From NCBI GenBank assembly GCA_900550465.1, contig URSC01000014.1, positions 1 through 64,000 of the forward strand: 64,000 nucleotides of DNA, written 5' to 3'. Position numbers and translations under genes: made by a program. Below are positions 54,095 to 63,177 of this stretch, one piece after another (position 1 is the first letter of the stretch; the number at the start of each line of letters is the position of its first letter). The stretch is from an uncultured Alistipes sp. Its GTDB lineage: Bacteria; Bacteroidota; Bacteroidia; Bacteroidales; UBA932. Below the pieces are notes generated by a model, which was not told where the DNA came from, ran no database searches, and saw only the letters and a program-made list of their open reading frames with translations.

Positions 54095-56078
54095 ATGGAG
54101 GATAAGTTAATTTCCAAAGTACCCGAAGGTCCTTTGGCTGAAAAATGGACAAAGCATAAAGCCGCAATCCGTGTAGTCAGCCCTGCCAATAAGAGAAAGC
54201 TCGACATTATCGTTATCGGCACAGGCCTCGGCGGTGCATCCGCAGGGCCCCCTCCCCGGGGTCGGCGGCGGACCCCCAGCAGCCGCCACTCTCGGTGAAC
54301 TCGGTTATAATGTCAAGATTTTCTGCATCAGCGACTCTCCCCGCCGCGCCCACTCTATCGCAGCCCAGGGAGGTATCAACGCCGCCAAGAACTATCAGAA
54401 TGACAATGACTCAGTGTACCGTCTCTTCTACGACACCATCAAGGGAGGCGACTACCGCAGCCGTGAGGCCAATGTCTACAGGCTCGCAGAGGTCAGCAAT
54501 CTGATCATCGACCAGTGTGTGGCACAGGGCGTTCCTTTCGCACGTGACTACGGCGGACTGCTCGACAACCGCTCCTTCGGAGGCGCTCAGGTAAGCCGTA
54601 CATTCTATGCCCGCGGTCAAACCGGACAGCAGCTCCTCCTCGGTGCCTACGCTTCCCTGAACCGTCAGATCGCTAAGGGTACTGTCAAATCATATCCCCG
54701 TCATGAGATGCTCGAGCTCGTGGTCATCAACGGTGAAGCACGCGGTATTATCACCCGCAACCTCGTAACCGGTGAGATCGAGCGTTTCGGAGCCCATGCA
54801 GTAGTGCTGGCTTCCGGAGGATACGGAAATACTTATTTCCTCTCAACCAATGCCATGAACTCCAATGGTTCAGCCGCATGGCACTGCTACAAGAAGGGCG
54901 CTTACTTCGCAAATCCCTGCTTCGCCCAGATTCACCCCACATGTATTCCCGTGCACGGTGACCAGCAGTCCAAGCTGACCCTGATGAGTGAGTCCCTCCG
55001 TAATGACGGGCGTATCTGGGTTCCCAAGAAGATGGAGGATGTCAAGAAACTCCGTGCAAAGCAGATCAAGGGCTCTCAGATTCCTGAGGAGGACCGCGAC
55101 TACTATCTCGAGCGCAGATATCCCGCATTCGGTAACCTCGTTCCCCGTGACGTGGCATCCCGCGCCGCTAAGGAAAGGTGTGATGCCGGATATGGTGTGA
55201 ACGAGACAGGACTCGCAGTGTTCCTCGATTTCTCCTCTGCTATCCAGAGACTCGGAAAGGATGTCATTACAGCCCGTTACGGCAACCTCTTCCAGATGTA
55301 TGAGAAGATTACAGGCGTCAACCCTTACGAGGAGCCTATGATGATATATCCCGCCATTCACTATACCATGGGCGGTATCTGGGTAGACTACAACCTCCAG
55401 ACCACTATCCCCGGACTCTATGCCATCGGTGAGGCCAACTTCTCAGACCACGGCGGTAACCGTCTCGGTGCCTCAGCCCTTATGCAGGGTCTGGCTGACG
55501 GATATTTCATCCTCCCTTACACTGTCGGAGACTATCTGTCGCATAAGATACAGGAGCCCAAGGTCAACACCAACACTCCTGAGTTCGACGAGGCTGAGAA
55601 AGCCGTCAAGGAGCGCGTCAACTACTTCATCAACAACAAGGGTACACAGCCTGTTGACTACTACCACAAGAAGCTCGGACACATCATGTGGGAGAAAGTA
55701 GGTATGGCCCGTGACAAGAAGGGTCTCGAGGAGGCTATCAAGGAGATTCACGACCTCCACGCAGAGTATGTTAAGGATGTGTATGTACCCGGTTCCAATG
55801 ATGAGTTCAACCAGGAACTTGAGAAGGCACTCCGTGTCGATGATTTCTTCGAAATCGGCGAGCTGATGGCACGTGACGCTCTCAACCGCAACGAGTCCTG
55901 CGGAGGTCACTTCAGAGTAGAGATGCAGACAGCTGACGGTGAGACACTCCGTGATGACAAGAACTACCAGTATGTCAGCGCATGGGAGTATGCCGGCGAG
56001 GACAAGGAGCCTATTTTCCACAAGGAAGACCTTGTATTTGAATTTGTTAAGCCTTCAACACGTAACTATAAAGACTAA
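54095..56078 (+). pseudogene. frdA: Fumarate reductase/succinate dehydrogenase flavoprotein subunit, interrupted
   Basis: Catalytic flavoprotein of the succinate/fumarate oxidoreductase. The first frame (ATG 54095) gives MEDKLISKVPEGPL...[15 protein letters not shown], the FAD Rossmann loop. The second frame resumes [19 protein letters not shown] and runs intact to 56078, with [31 protein letters not shown] and [19 protein letters not shown]. Between them 37 nt are extra: GCAG is duplicated around a 33-nt GC-rich insert (54246-54278), shifting the frame by +1. Deleting it exactly restores the protein (~648 aa). Downstream start GTG 54234 would lack the FAD loop. Either a real mutation, a recoded or bypassed gap, or an assembly error; everything else looks functional. 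frdB follows. No cytochrome b gene precedes it. Confidence 0.85.
54242..54282 (+). other. 33-nt GC-rich insert flanked by GCAG duplications inside frdA
   Basis: GCAG (54242-54245), 33 nt with GGGGTC/GACCCC able to form a hairpin around GGCGGCG, then GCAG (54279-54282). Base content (almost all G/C) is unlike the surrounding gene. Confidence 0.8.
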
Positions 56079-56092
56079 GGAGGGATACTATT

Positions 56093-56872
56093 ATGAATTT
56101 TACTTTGAAAGTATGGCGTCAGCCTAACGCCAAGACAAAAGGACATTTCGAAACATACAAAGTGTCCAATATATCACCCGACACTTCGTTCCTCGAGATG
56201 CTCGATATCCTCAACGATCAGCTGATACGTGAGGGCAATGAACCTGTTGCTGTCAACAAGGGTTGCAAGAATTCCGGTCCTATCGCATTTGACCATGACT
56301 GCCGCGAGGGTATCTGCGGTATGTGCTCGCTCTATATCAACGGTCATCCCCACGGACCTGACAGCGAGATTACTACCTGCCAGCTCCACATGCGTAAGTT
56401 CAAGGACGGCGATACCATCACTATAGAGCCCTGGAGAAGCGCCGGTTTCCCCATCATCAAGGACCTTGTGGTTAACCGCGGTGCCTTTGACAAGATACTT
56501 CAGGCCGGTGGTTTCATCTCCATCAACGCCGGTTCTGCTCAGGATGCGAATGCTATTCCTATTCCCAAGCAGAAGGCTGACGAGAGTATGGACGCAGCTG
56601 CCTGCGTTGGTTGCGGAGCATGTGTAGCTACATGTAAGAACGGCTCTGCAATGCTCTTCGTAGCAGCACGTGTAAGTTCGCTCGCACTCCTTCCTCAGGG
56701 ACGTCCTGAGGCAGCACGCAGGGCCAAGGCTATGGTAGCCAAGATGGACGAGCTCGGATTCGGTGCCTGCACCAACACCCAGGCATGCCAGAGTGAGTGT
56801 CCTAAGGGCATCACAGTAAGCCACATTGCCCGCCTCAACCGCGAGTTCCTCTGCGCTAAGTTAAAAGACTAG
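56093..56872 (+). CDS. frdB: Fumarate reductase/succinate dehydrogenase iron-sulfur subunit
   Basis: 259 aa. Electron-transfer subunit with a [2Fe-2S] ferredoxin domain ([19 protein letters not shown], then TTCQLHM), and C-terminal [4Fe-4S]/[3Fe-4S] sites in [19 protein letters not shown] and [20 protein letters not shown]. All cysteines appear intact. 14 nt after the flavoprotein gene, with the ribosome site GGAGGG. The intact state of frdB argues the complex is still used, which makes the break in frdA puzzling. Confidence 0.95.
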   Translation: MNFTLKVWRQPNAKTKGHFETYKVSNISPDTSFLEMLDILNDQLIREGNEPVAVNKGCKNSGPIAFDHDCREGICGMCSLYINGHPHGPDSEITTCQLHMRKFKDGDTITIEPWRSAGFPIIKDLVVNRGAFDKILQAGGFISINAGSAQDANAIPIPKQKADESMDAAACVGCGACVATCKNGSAMLFVAARVSSLALLPQGRPEAARRAKAMVAKMDELGFGACTNTQACQSECPKGITVSHIARLNREFLCAKLKD

Positions 56873-56877
56873 CCGTC

Positions 56878-57666
56878 ATGGAGTACTTTGTCACCTGTAG
56901 CGGGATTCCGGTACATGTCTCTGAGACAGGATCAGGTGACAATGCAGTAGTTTTGCTCCACGGCTATCTTGAAACGTTGTATATATGGGAAGACTTCAGG
57001 GCTCTTTTTCCTGAGTCTTCCCATATTATTTCTATCGATCTTCCAGGGCTTGGACTCTCCGGTTCGGCACCTGAAGTCAATTCCATGCAATACGATGCCA
57101 TGGTTCTCTCGTCCCTTCTCGACAAGTTGTCTATTTCCACAGCGCTGATAATAGGGCATTCCATGGGTGGATATGTCGGGCAGCGTTTTCTGAGAGATTA
57201 TCCTGACCGTATATCTGCCTTGGTCAATGTCAATTCCAATCCTTACGCCGATGACCCTCTAAAGGTAAAGGACAGAGAAAAGGAGATATCCTTCATACTT
57301 AATGGAAAACTTGTTCAGTTGGCTCAGATAGCCATTCCGAACATGTATTCCAAGGCAAATCTAAGGAGTTGCGATGATAAGGTTGCGGAAACAGTCGAAA
57401 TCTGTGAAACTCATGACCCGGAAGGTGTTGCTGCAGTCGTAAGGGGATTAATGACACGTGATGACAATGTGGCTCTTCTCGCCTCCCCTAAGGTACCTGT
57501 GATGTTCATATACGGCGATTCGGACGTATATGCGCCTTTATCCAGGATTCAGCAGATTATGCAAGATTTACCCGGTTGCCGGCATGAAATCGTACCCGGT
57601 ACCGGACATAATACCCACGTTGAGAATCCCAAGGCAGTCTACGACTTGGTTTCTTCGCTGCTGTAG
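56878..57666 (+). CDS. Alpha/beta hydrolase
   Basis: 262 aa, cytoplasmic (no signal). Fold marks: VVLLHGYLETLYIWEDF (oxyanion HG), nucleophile elbow LIIGHSMGGYVGQRF, acid in VMFIYGDSDVYAPL and His in GTGHNTHVENP. The family includes many esterases; substrate unknown. Starts 5 nt after frdB. Its 3' end overlaps hflX tail-to-tail by 28 nt. Confidence 0.88.
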   Translation: MEYFVTCSGIPVHVSETGSGDNAVVLLHGYLETLYIWEDFRALFPESSHIISIDLPGLGLSGSAPEVNSMQYDAMVLSSLLDKLSISTALIIGHSMGGYVGQRFLRDYPDRISALVNVNSNPYADDPLKVKDREKEISFILNGKLVQLAQIAIPNMYSKANLRSCDDKVAETVEICETHDPEGVAAVVRGLMTRDDNVALLASPKVPVMFIYGDSDVYAPLSRIQQIMQDLPGCRHEIVPGTGHNTHVENPKAVYDLVSSLL

Positions 57667-58853
57667 GTTTCGTACAGCAGGTTGTTGAAAGGGTATCTGC
57701 CCTCATGTATGGATTTCACCATGCTGTAAAGGTCTTTCCTGAGTTTTTCGATATTTATCCTCTCCTTGGCGGAGATAAAAATGCAGGCTGAGTTCTCTTT
57801 TGCAACCCACATTTTCTCAAGTCTATCAAGCGGAATGTTCTCTGGCTTCTCCTCCTCAAAGTCGTACTCTGATTTCTCCTTGTAGTTGTACGCATCTATC
57901 TTGTTGAATACCATAAATATAGGCTTATCTTTCGCGCCTATGTCCATAAGTGTGGAGTTTACAGCCCTGATCTGTTCTTCGAAGTCCGGATGGGATATGT
58001 CCACTACATGGAGAAGTATGTCTGCCTCCCTTACTTCATCAAGAGTGCTTTTGAATGACTCAATCAGTTCTGTAGGCAGCTTTCTGATGAATCCTACCGT
58101 GTCGGACAGGAGGAAGGGCACGTTTTCTATCACTACCTTCCTTACCGTTGTATCCAGTGTTGCAAACAGTTTGTTCTCAGCGAATACATCGCTCTTGGAC
58201 AACAGGTTCATAAGGGTGCTTTTTCCGGCGTTCGTGTAGCCTACAAGCGATACCCTTACGAGAGAGCCGCGGTTTCCTCTCTGAGAGGCCATCTGCCGGT
58301 CTATCTTCTTAAGCTGCTCTTTCAGGAGACTTATTTTATTCAGAATGATTCTTCTGTCAGTCTCTATCTGGCTTTCTCCGGGACCTCTCATACCTATACC
58401 TCCCCGCTGTCTTTCCAGGTGTGTCCACATTCTGGTAAGTCGGGGCAAAAGGTATTGATACTGTGCAAGTTCTACCTGAGTCTTTGCGTATGCAGTCTTT
58501 GCCCGCTGGGCAAATATGTCCAGTATCAGGTTAGTTCTGTCAAGTATTCTGCATCCCAGTTCCTTTTCGAGGTTTCTGAGCTGTGAGGGACTGAGCTCAT
58601 CGTCAAAGATAACGAGTTTGATTTCGTGCTCTTCGATGTAGGCCTTTATCTCTTCCAGTTTGCCTGAGCCGACGTATGTCCTCGAATTTGCCCTTTCCAT
58701 TTTCTGAGTGAACCTTTTCTCACTTCTTGCACCTGCTGTGAGTGCCAGGAATTCCAGTTCGTCCAGATTCTCCTTAATCCTTCTCTCATCGGTTCCCTGA
58801 GGTATGACTGATACCGTTACTATTCTTTCAAATTCTTCTGTTACCTGTTTCAT
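57639..58853 (-). CDS. hflX: Ribosome-associated GTPase HflX
   Basis: 404 aa. Binds 50S subunits and splits stalled ribosomes under stress. N-terminal HflX domain (NSRTYVGSGKLEEIKAYIEE, RTNLILDIFAQRAKTAYAKTQVELAQYQYLLPRL in pieces), the conserved RQRGGIGMRGPGESQIE linker, and a G domain: G1 VGYTNAGKST, G3 DTVGFIRKLP, G4 FNKIDAY. Standard length. Preceded by a terminator of tonB in a 65-nt gap. Overlaps the hydrolase gene. Confidence 0.95.
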   Translation of the reverse strand: MKQVTEEFERIVTVSVIPQGTDERRIKENLDELEFLALTAGARSEKRFTQKMERANSRTYVGSGKLEEIKAYIEEHEIKLVIFDDELSPSQLRNLEKELGCRILDRTNLILDIFAQRAKTAYAKTQVELAQYQYLLPRLTRMWTHLERQRGGIGMRGPGESQIETDRRIILNKISLLKEQLKKIDRQMASQRGNRGSLVRVSLVGYTNAGKSTLMNLLSKSDVFAENKLFATLDTTVRKVVIENVPFLLSDTVGFIRKLPTELIESFKSTLDEVREADILLHVVDISHPDFEEQIRAVNSTLMDIGAKDKPIFMVFNKIDAYNYKEKSEYDFEEEKPENIPLDRLEKMWVAKENSACIFISAKERINIEKLRKDLYSMVKSIHEGRYPFNNLLYETYSSEETKS

Positions 58854-58860
58854 ATTCTCA

Positions 58861-58898
58861 AAAAAATGAGGCTGACTCTTTTCAGGGACAGCCTCATC
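58861..58898 (-). terminator. Rho-independent terminator after tonB
   Basis: Minus-strand stem ATGAGGCTG/CAGCCTCAT with a 14-nt loop, followed by seven T. It lies 21 nt after the tonB stop and just before the hflX start. Confidence 0.9.
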
Positions 58899-58918
58899 TA
58901 AGTTAACAGTTGACCGTT

Positions 58919-59614
58919 TTAGTTTCTGATCTGGAAGTAGATAGGGAAGTTATACGTTACACGTACTGCTTTATCCCTCTGTCTTCCAGGTGTCCACTTC
59001 GGAGACATCGAGACTACGCGGATGGCTTCCTGATCAAGTGAGGGGTCAACACCTCTGAGCACCTTGATGTTGGTAAGTGAACCGTCTGCCTCAATTGTGA
59101 ACTGGAGGGTTACACGTCCGGAAATACCGTTCTCTCGTGCTACTTCAGGATAAACCATGTTTGAGAATACCCACTTGGTGAACTCATTTGCATCACCTCC
59201 GTTGAAAGAAGGTTTTTCCTCTACGAGGGTGTAGGGTATAGGAGCCTCTTCGATGGTCTCTTCTGCAACTTCCGCTACGTAGTCCATAATCTCCACTCCC
59301 ATGTCAGCTTCATCCTCAAGGCTGATGAAAAGGTCTGTATCGACAACGATGTCATCATCAACGACCTCAATCATATCAGACAGTACGGGAACCTTGGGAG
59401 CCTCGGGGGGCGGGGGAGGGGCCTCTGTAGTTACGGGTACCTGCTCTACTTCAATTGGTGCCGCTTCCTCCTGCTGGATGACGGACTCTGTCTTTTCACT
59501 GGTGCTCCACTCGAAAGCGCAAAGTATGACTCCAAGAGCAAGGATAAGTCCTAACTCTCTGTAGAACATCTTTTTGTTCTCGAGGTTCGCTTTAGGAGAT
59601 TTTTTAACTTCCAT
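58919..59614 (-). CDS. tonB: TonB family energy transducer
   Basis: 231 aa. Cytoplasmic start, TM at ~22-40 (ELGLILALGVILCAFEW), Pro/Glu-rich periplasmic linker (TEAPPPPPEAPKVPV), and the TonB C-terminal domain (~150-231: YPEVARENGISGRVTLQFTI split at the family motif, then GSLTNIKVLRGVDPSLDQEA and RVTYNFPIYFQ). It couples the proton gradient to TonB-dependent outer-membrane receptors. ExbB/ExbD genes are not in the window. Monocistronic with a strong terminator. Confidence 0.93.
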   Translation of the reverse strand: MEVKKSPKANLENKKMFYRELGLILALGVILCAFEWSTSEKTESVIQQEEAAPIEVEQVPVTTEAPPPPPEAPKVPVLSDMIEVVDDDIVVDTDLFISLEDEADMGVEIMDYVAEVAEETIEEAPIPYTLVEEKPSFNGGDANEFTKWVFSNMVYPEVARENGISGRVTLQFTIEADGSLTNIKVLRGVDPSLDQEAIRVVSMSPKWTPGRQRDKAVRVTYNFPIYFQIRN

Positions 59615-59704
59615 CTTATTTGTGTTTTTTCTAATTTTCCGAGTGTAAAAGTAGGAATAATTTCTGAATTAACACAAAAATTGTTGAAAAAACTGTTAAA
59701 AACT

Positions 59705-60646
59705 TTAGATAAGTCCTAGTTCGTGGAGAATCTTGTTGGTGTTTCTCTGCTTCTCGGCACCCTCGTGGAATCTCTTCTCCTCGTCGGCTGTAAGTTCAAC
59801 TTTTACAATGCCTTCAACGCCGTCCTTACCGATAACTACGGGAACACCGAGGCAGATGTCGTCTTCGCCGTACTCACCGTTCTGGGGCACGCTGCAGGGG
59901 ATGATTCTCTTCTCGTCGTGCAGGATAGCGCGGACGATGCTTGCTGCGCAGGCGCCGGGTGCGTAGTATGCTGAGGTACCCATCAGTTTGGTGATGGTTG
60001 CACCGCCTACCATGGTGTCTGCTATCACTTTCTCGCGCTGCTCTGCTGTGAGGAGCTTCTCGATCTTACCGCCCTTGTAGAGCACGCTGCTCATCAGGGG
60101 AACCATTGTTGCGTCGCCGTGTGCGCCGATAACCATGCCGTCAATCTCGCACATAGGCACGTTGAGAGCCTGGCTCAGATAGTATGTAAAACGGCTGCTG
60201 TCCAGAGCACCGCCCATACCGATGAGGTGGTTCTTCTTTACGCCGCTGGTCTTGTATGTAAGGTAGGTCATGGTGTCCATAGGGTTGGAGACCATAACGA
60301 TGAATGCCTCGGGGGAGTTCTTTACCACGTTGGCTACAACCTCGCTTACGATTTTTGCGTTGGTGCCGATGAGGTCCTCTCTGGACATACCCGGCTTGCG
60401 GGGCATACCGGAGGTGATGACTACTACGTCGGAGCCTGCTGTGGCCTCGTAGTTGTTGGTCACTCCTGTGATCTTGGTGTTGATACCCATTATTTTGGCA
60501 GACTGCTGGATGTCGATGGCCTTGCCCTCTGCGAAACCCTCTCTAACGTCGAGAAGTACGACTTCTTTGCAGATGTTCCAGCTTGCGAGTACGTTGGCGC
60601 AGGTTGCACCTACATTGCCAACTCCGATAACACTAACTTTTGACAT
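59705..60646 (-). CDS. mdh: Malate dehydrogenase (LDH-like)
   Basis: 313 aa from ATG 60646 (MSKVSVIGVGNVGATCANVL); the frame opens earlier but the NAD-binding G-x-G-x-x-G fixes this start. Marks: MPRKPGMSREDLIG with the substrate Arg residues, VVANVVKNSPEAFIVMVSNPMD, catalytic His in IGAHGDATMVPLMS. This is the tetrameric type shared with lactate dehydrogenases. Interconverts malate and oxaloacetate, on the same fumarate/succinate branch as frdAB nearby. Divergent from ybeY across 51 nt. Confidence 0.95.
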   Translation of the reverse strand: MSKVSVIGVGNVGATCANVLASWNICKEVVLLDVREGFAEGKAIDIQQSAKIMGINTKITGVTNNYEATAGSDVVVITSGMPRKPGMSREDLIGTNAKIVSEVVANVVKNSPEAFIVMVSNPMDTMTYLTYKTSGVKKNHLIGMGGALDSSRFTYYLSQALNVPMCEIDGMVIGAHGDATMVPLMSSVLYKGGKIEKLLTAEQREKVIADTMVGGATITKLMGTSAYYAPGACAASIVRAILHDEKRIIPCSVPQNGEYGEDDICLGVPVVIGKDGVEGIVKVELTADEEKRFHEGAEKQRNTNKILHELGLI

Positions 60647-60697
60647 AGTTGTAATTTTATTAATTTTACAAAAATTTTTAAGCAAAAATCAGACCGC

Positions 60698-61183
60698 ATG
60701 ATAAGATTTGAAGTCATAGATGCAACCTTCAATTTGCGACGCAAAAATGCAATTAAAAATTGGATTAATGAAATCATTCTGAGTAAAAATCGCAAAACAG
60801 GCTCAGTAAATTATCTATTTGCGTCCGACGAGTATGTACTAAACGTAAACCGGCAGTACTTGGGGCATGACTATTATACTGACATCATCACTTTTGACAC
60901 GTCCGACTATGAAGTCCCGTCAGCCGGCAGGCGTTCGGAAGGTATCCTTTCAGCAGACATAGTAATCAGTCTGGATACGGTCCTTGCCAACAGTTCGACG
61001 TACGGCTCGACATTTTCTACTGAACTTTACAGAGTTATGGCACACGGTATCCTCCATCTTCTTGATTTCGATGATGATACTGAGCAGGAGAGAGCTCTGA
61101 TGCGGGATGCTGAGGAACAGGCTTTGAAGTTGCTTCCTCAATTCGGTTTGGGCGAGGACCAGGTTTATCATTCAACTAAGTAA
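60698..61183 (+). CDS. ybeY: Endoribonuclease YbeY
   Basis: 161 aa. rRNA maturation nuclease. Family marks: VNYLFASDEYVLNVNRQYLGHDYYTDIITFD and the metal site MAHGILHLLDFDDDTEQE, where the first two His of HGxLHLxGYDH are kept but the third His position is Asp. Replacement of that third ligand is common in Bacteroidetes members. Two nt before mnmG, so cotranscribed. The adjacency of ybeY and mnmG fits a translation-related operon. Confidence 0.93.
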   Translation: MIRFEVIDATFNLRRKNAIKNWINEIILSKNRKTGSVNYLFASDEYVLNVNRQYLGHDYYTDIITFDTSDYEVPSAGRRSEGILSADIVISLDTVLANSSTYGSTFSTELYRVMAHGILHLLDFDDDTEQERALMRDAEEQALKLLPQFGLGEDQVYHSTK

Positions 61184-61184
61184 G

Positions 61185-63158
61185 ATGCAAAGTCATTACG
61201 ATATTATTGTCATAGGGGCCGGACATGCAGGATGTGAAGCCGCCTATGCCTCAGCTGTCATGGGAGCGTCCACTCTGCTCATTACCATGGATCTCAACAA
61301 GATAGCCCAGATGTCCTGCAATCCTTCTATTGGCGGAATTGCTAAGGGGCAGATAGTCAGAGAGATAGATGCTTTGGGAGGCATGTCTGCAATAATCACG
61401 GATGCAAGTACGCTCCAGTTCCGTATGCTCAACCGTTCAAAGGGTCCGGCAATGTGGAGTCCCCGCGCTCAGTGTGACAGGAACTCGTATTCGCAGAACT
61501 GGAGATGGATTCTCGAGAATACTCCCGGTTTGTATCTCTGGCAGGATACGGTAAGTAATTTCATTTTTTCCGAGCAAGGAGAAATACTTTCTTTGGAGAC
61601 ATCCCTTGGCGGTAGGTTTACTGCTGGTTATTATATTTTGACTGCCGGAACATTTCTGAACGGACGTATTTTCGTCGGAGACCGAACCGCCGAGGGTGGG
61701 AGAGTGGCCGAGCCCTCATCCTATCTGATTTCCTCCCTGCTTCGTGACAGGGGAATACAGACGTCCAGAATGAAAACCGGTACGCCGCCCCGCGTGGATG
61801 TCCGTTCTGTGAATCTTTCCTGTCTTATTCTTCAGTCAGGTGACGAGTCTCCGGAAAAGTTTTCATATCTGCCTTATCTTTCTTCAGCGCAGCGCCAGGA
61901 TATTCCGCAGATGAACTGCTATATCGCTCACACCAACCCGAAGGTTCATGAAATCCTGCGCTCCGGTTTTGACAGGTCCCCGCTTTTCTCCGGTAAGATA
62001 ACCGGGATAGGACCCCGATATTGTCCTAGTATTGAAGATAAGCTCCGAACATTTTCAGATAAGGATTCACATCAGATATTCCTGGAGCCCGAAGGAAGGA
62101 ATTCCACTGAATATTATCTTCAGGGTTTTTCATCTTCTCTCCCCTTCGATATTCAGCTTGAAGCATTGTCGCATGTAGAAGGTTTTGAGGACGTCCATCT
62201 ACTTCGTCCCGCCTATGCCATCGAATATGATTATTTTGATCCTACACAGCTCGACCATACGCTGCGCTCGAAGGTCATTCCCAATCTCTATCTTGCCGGC
62301 CAGGTCAACGGAACAACCGGGTATGAAGAGGCTGCAGCGCAAGGAATCGTCGCAGGAATCAACGCCGTTCTTCGCAGTAGAAGACAGGAGGAATTTATCC
62401 TCTCCCGCGATTCATCATATATAGGGGTTCTCATAGATGACCTCGTAACAAAGGGAGTAGACGAACCGTACAGGATGTTTACATCCAGAGCTGAGTACCG
62501 TATACTACTTCGTCAGGACAATGCGGACGAGCGTCTTACTCATCTGTCTCATAGAATAGGTTTGGCCTCGGATTACAGAATGCACCTTTTGGAAATTAAG
62601 CGGACTTCAGTCACCGCTCTAGTTAATGCTTGTTCCCAGGCCCGTCCTTCAGTCGTAGATGTTAATCCTGTTTTGGATGCTCATGCAACATCGCTGCTAA
62701 CGACCCCAAAGTCTATTACATCTCTTGTTTCTAGACCTCAGATTTCTTTATCAGATGTCCTACAATTCGTTCCACGTGGAACAATAGATGAGACTATCCA
62801 TGCTTCGCAGCTCCCGCTATCTATTCCAGACTTCTTACCTTCGACTCCACTCCCGGAAACATTTAAGAGTATTTGTCCGGAGAGTCCGTCTATTTTTTCT
62901 AATATAGTTACCTCAACAGAGATTGCCATTAAGTATTCAGGCTATATTGAACGCGAGGCTGAACTTGCAAAGAAGTTGAAGAAGTTGGAGGGTCTGAAGA
63001 TTCCTGAAGATTTCGATTATTCGCGTATTGAGTCTCTCTCGATTGAGTCAAGGATGAAACTTACACGACATCGGCCAAGAACGATTGCTGAGGCTTCGCG
63101 TATTCCAGGAGTATCTCCTTCTGACATCTCAGTACTTCTTGTGTATTTTGGCAGGTAG
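61185..63158 (+). CDS. mnmG: tRNA uridine-34 carboxymethylaminomethyl-modifying enzyme MnmG
   Basis: 657 aa. With MnmE installs the cmnm group on wobble U34. FAD motif IIVIGAGHAGCEAAYASAVMG, then MSCNPSIGGIAKGQIVREID, GPAMWSPRAQCDR, GTFLNGRIFVGD, the catalytic Cys-containing segments, and a C-terminal helical domain (YSGYIEREAELAKKLKKLEG, LTRHRPRTIAEASRIPGVSP). Standard length. A parS-like palindrome lies inside the gene (62768-62783) and another just after its stop. Confidence 0.96.
   Translation: MQSHYDIIVIGAGHAGCEAAYASAVMGASTLLITMDLNKIAQMSCNPSIGGIAKGQIVREIDALGGMSAIITDASTLQFRMLNRSKGPAMWSPRAQCDRNSYSQNWRWILENTPGLYLWQDTVSNFIFSEQGEILSLETSLGGRFTAGYYILTAGTFLNGRIFVGDRTAEGGRVAEPSSYLISSLLRDRGIQTSRMKTGTPPRVDVRSVNLSCLILQSGDESPEKFSYLPYLSSAQRQDIPQMNCYIAHTNPKVHEILRSGFDRSPLFSGKITGIGPRYCPSIEDKLRTFSDKDSHQIFLEPEGRNSTEYYLQGFSSSLPFDIQLEALSHVEGFEDVHLLRPAYAIEYDYFDPTQLDHTLRSKVIPNLYLAGQVNGTTGYEEAAAQGIVAGINAVLRSRRQEEFILSRDSSYIGVLIDDLVTKGVDEPYRMFTSRAEYRILLRQDNADERLTHLSHRIGLASDYRMHLLEIKRTSVTALVNACSQARPSVVDVNPVLDAHATSLLTTPKSITSLVSRPQISLSDVLQFVPRGTIDETIHASQLPLSIPDFLPSTPLPETFKSICPESPSIFSNIVTSTEIAIKYSGYIEREAELAKKLKKLEGLKIPEDFDYSRIESLSIESRMKLTRHRPRTIAEASRIPGVSPSDISVLLVYFGR
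62768..62783. promoter_or_regulatory. parS-like palindrome 1 (within mnmG)
   Basis: CGTTCCACGTGGAACA matches the ParB-site consensus TGTTNCACGTGNAACA at all but the first base, and its inner 14 bp are a perfect palindrome. Confidence 0.6.
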
Positions 63159-63159
63159 T

Positions 63160-63175
63160 TGTTCCACGTGAAACG
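63160..63175. promoter_or_regulatory. parS-like palindrome 2 (between mnmG and GNAT gene)
   Basis: TGTTCCACGTGAAACG matches TGTTNCACGTGNAACA except for the last base. It sits in the 19-nt gap between the convergent mnmG and GNAT stops. Confidence 0.65.
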
Positions 63176-63177
63176 TA

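Noticed and set aside
54234..56078. A complete flavoprotein gene starting at GTG 54234
   Set aside because: That start would omit the FAD-binding GxGxxG loop, which is present just upstream in another frame.
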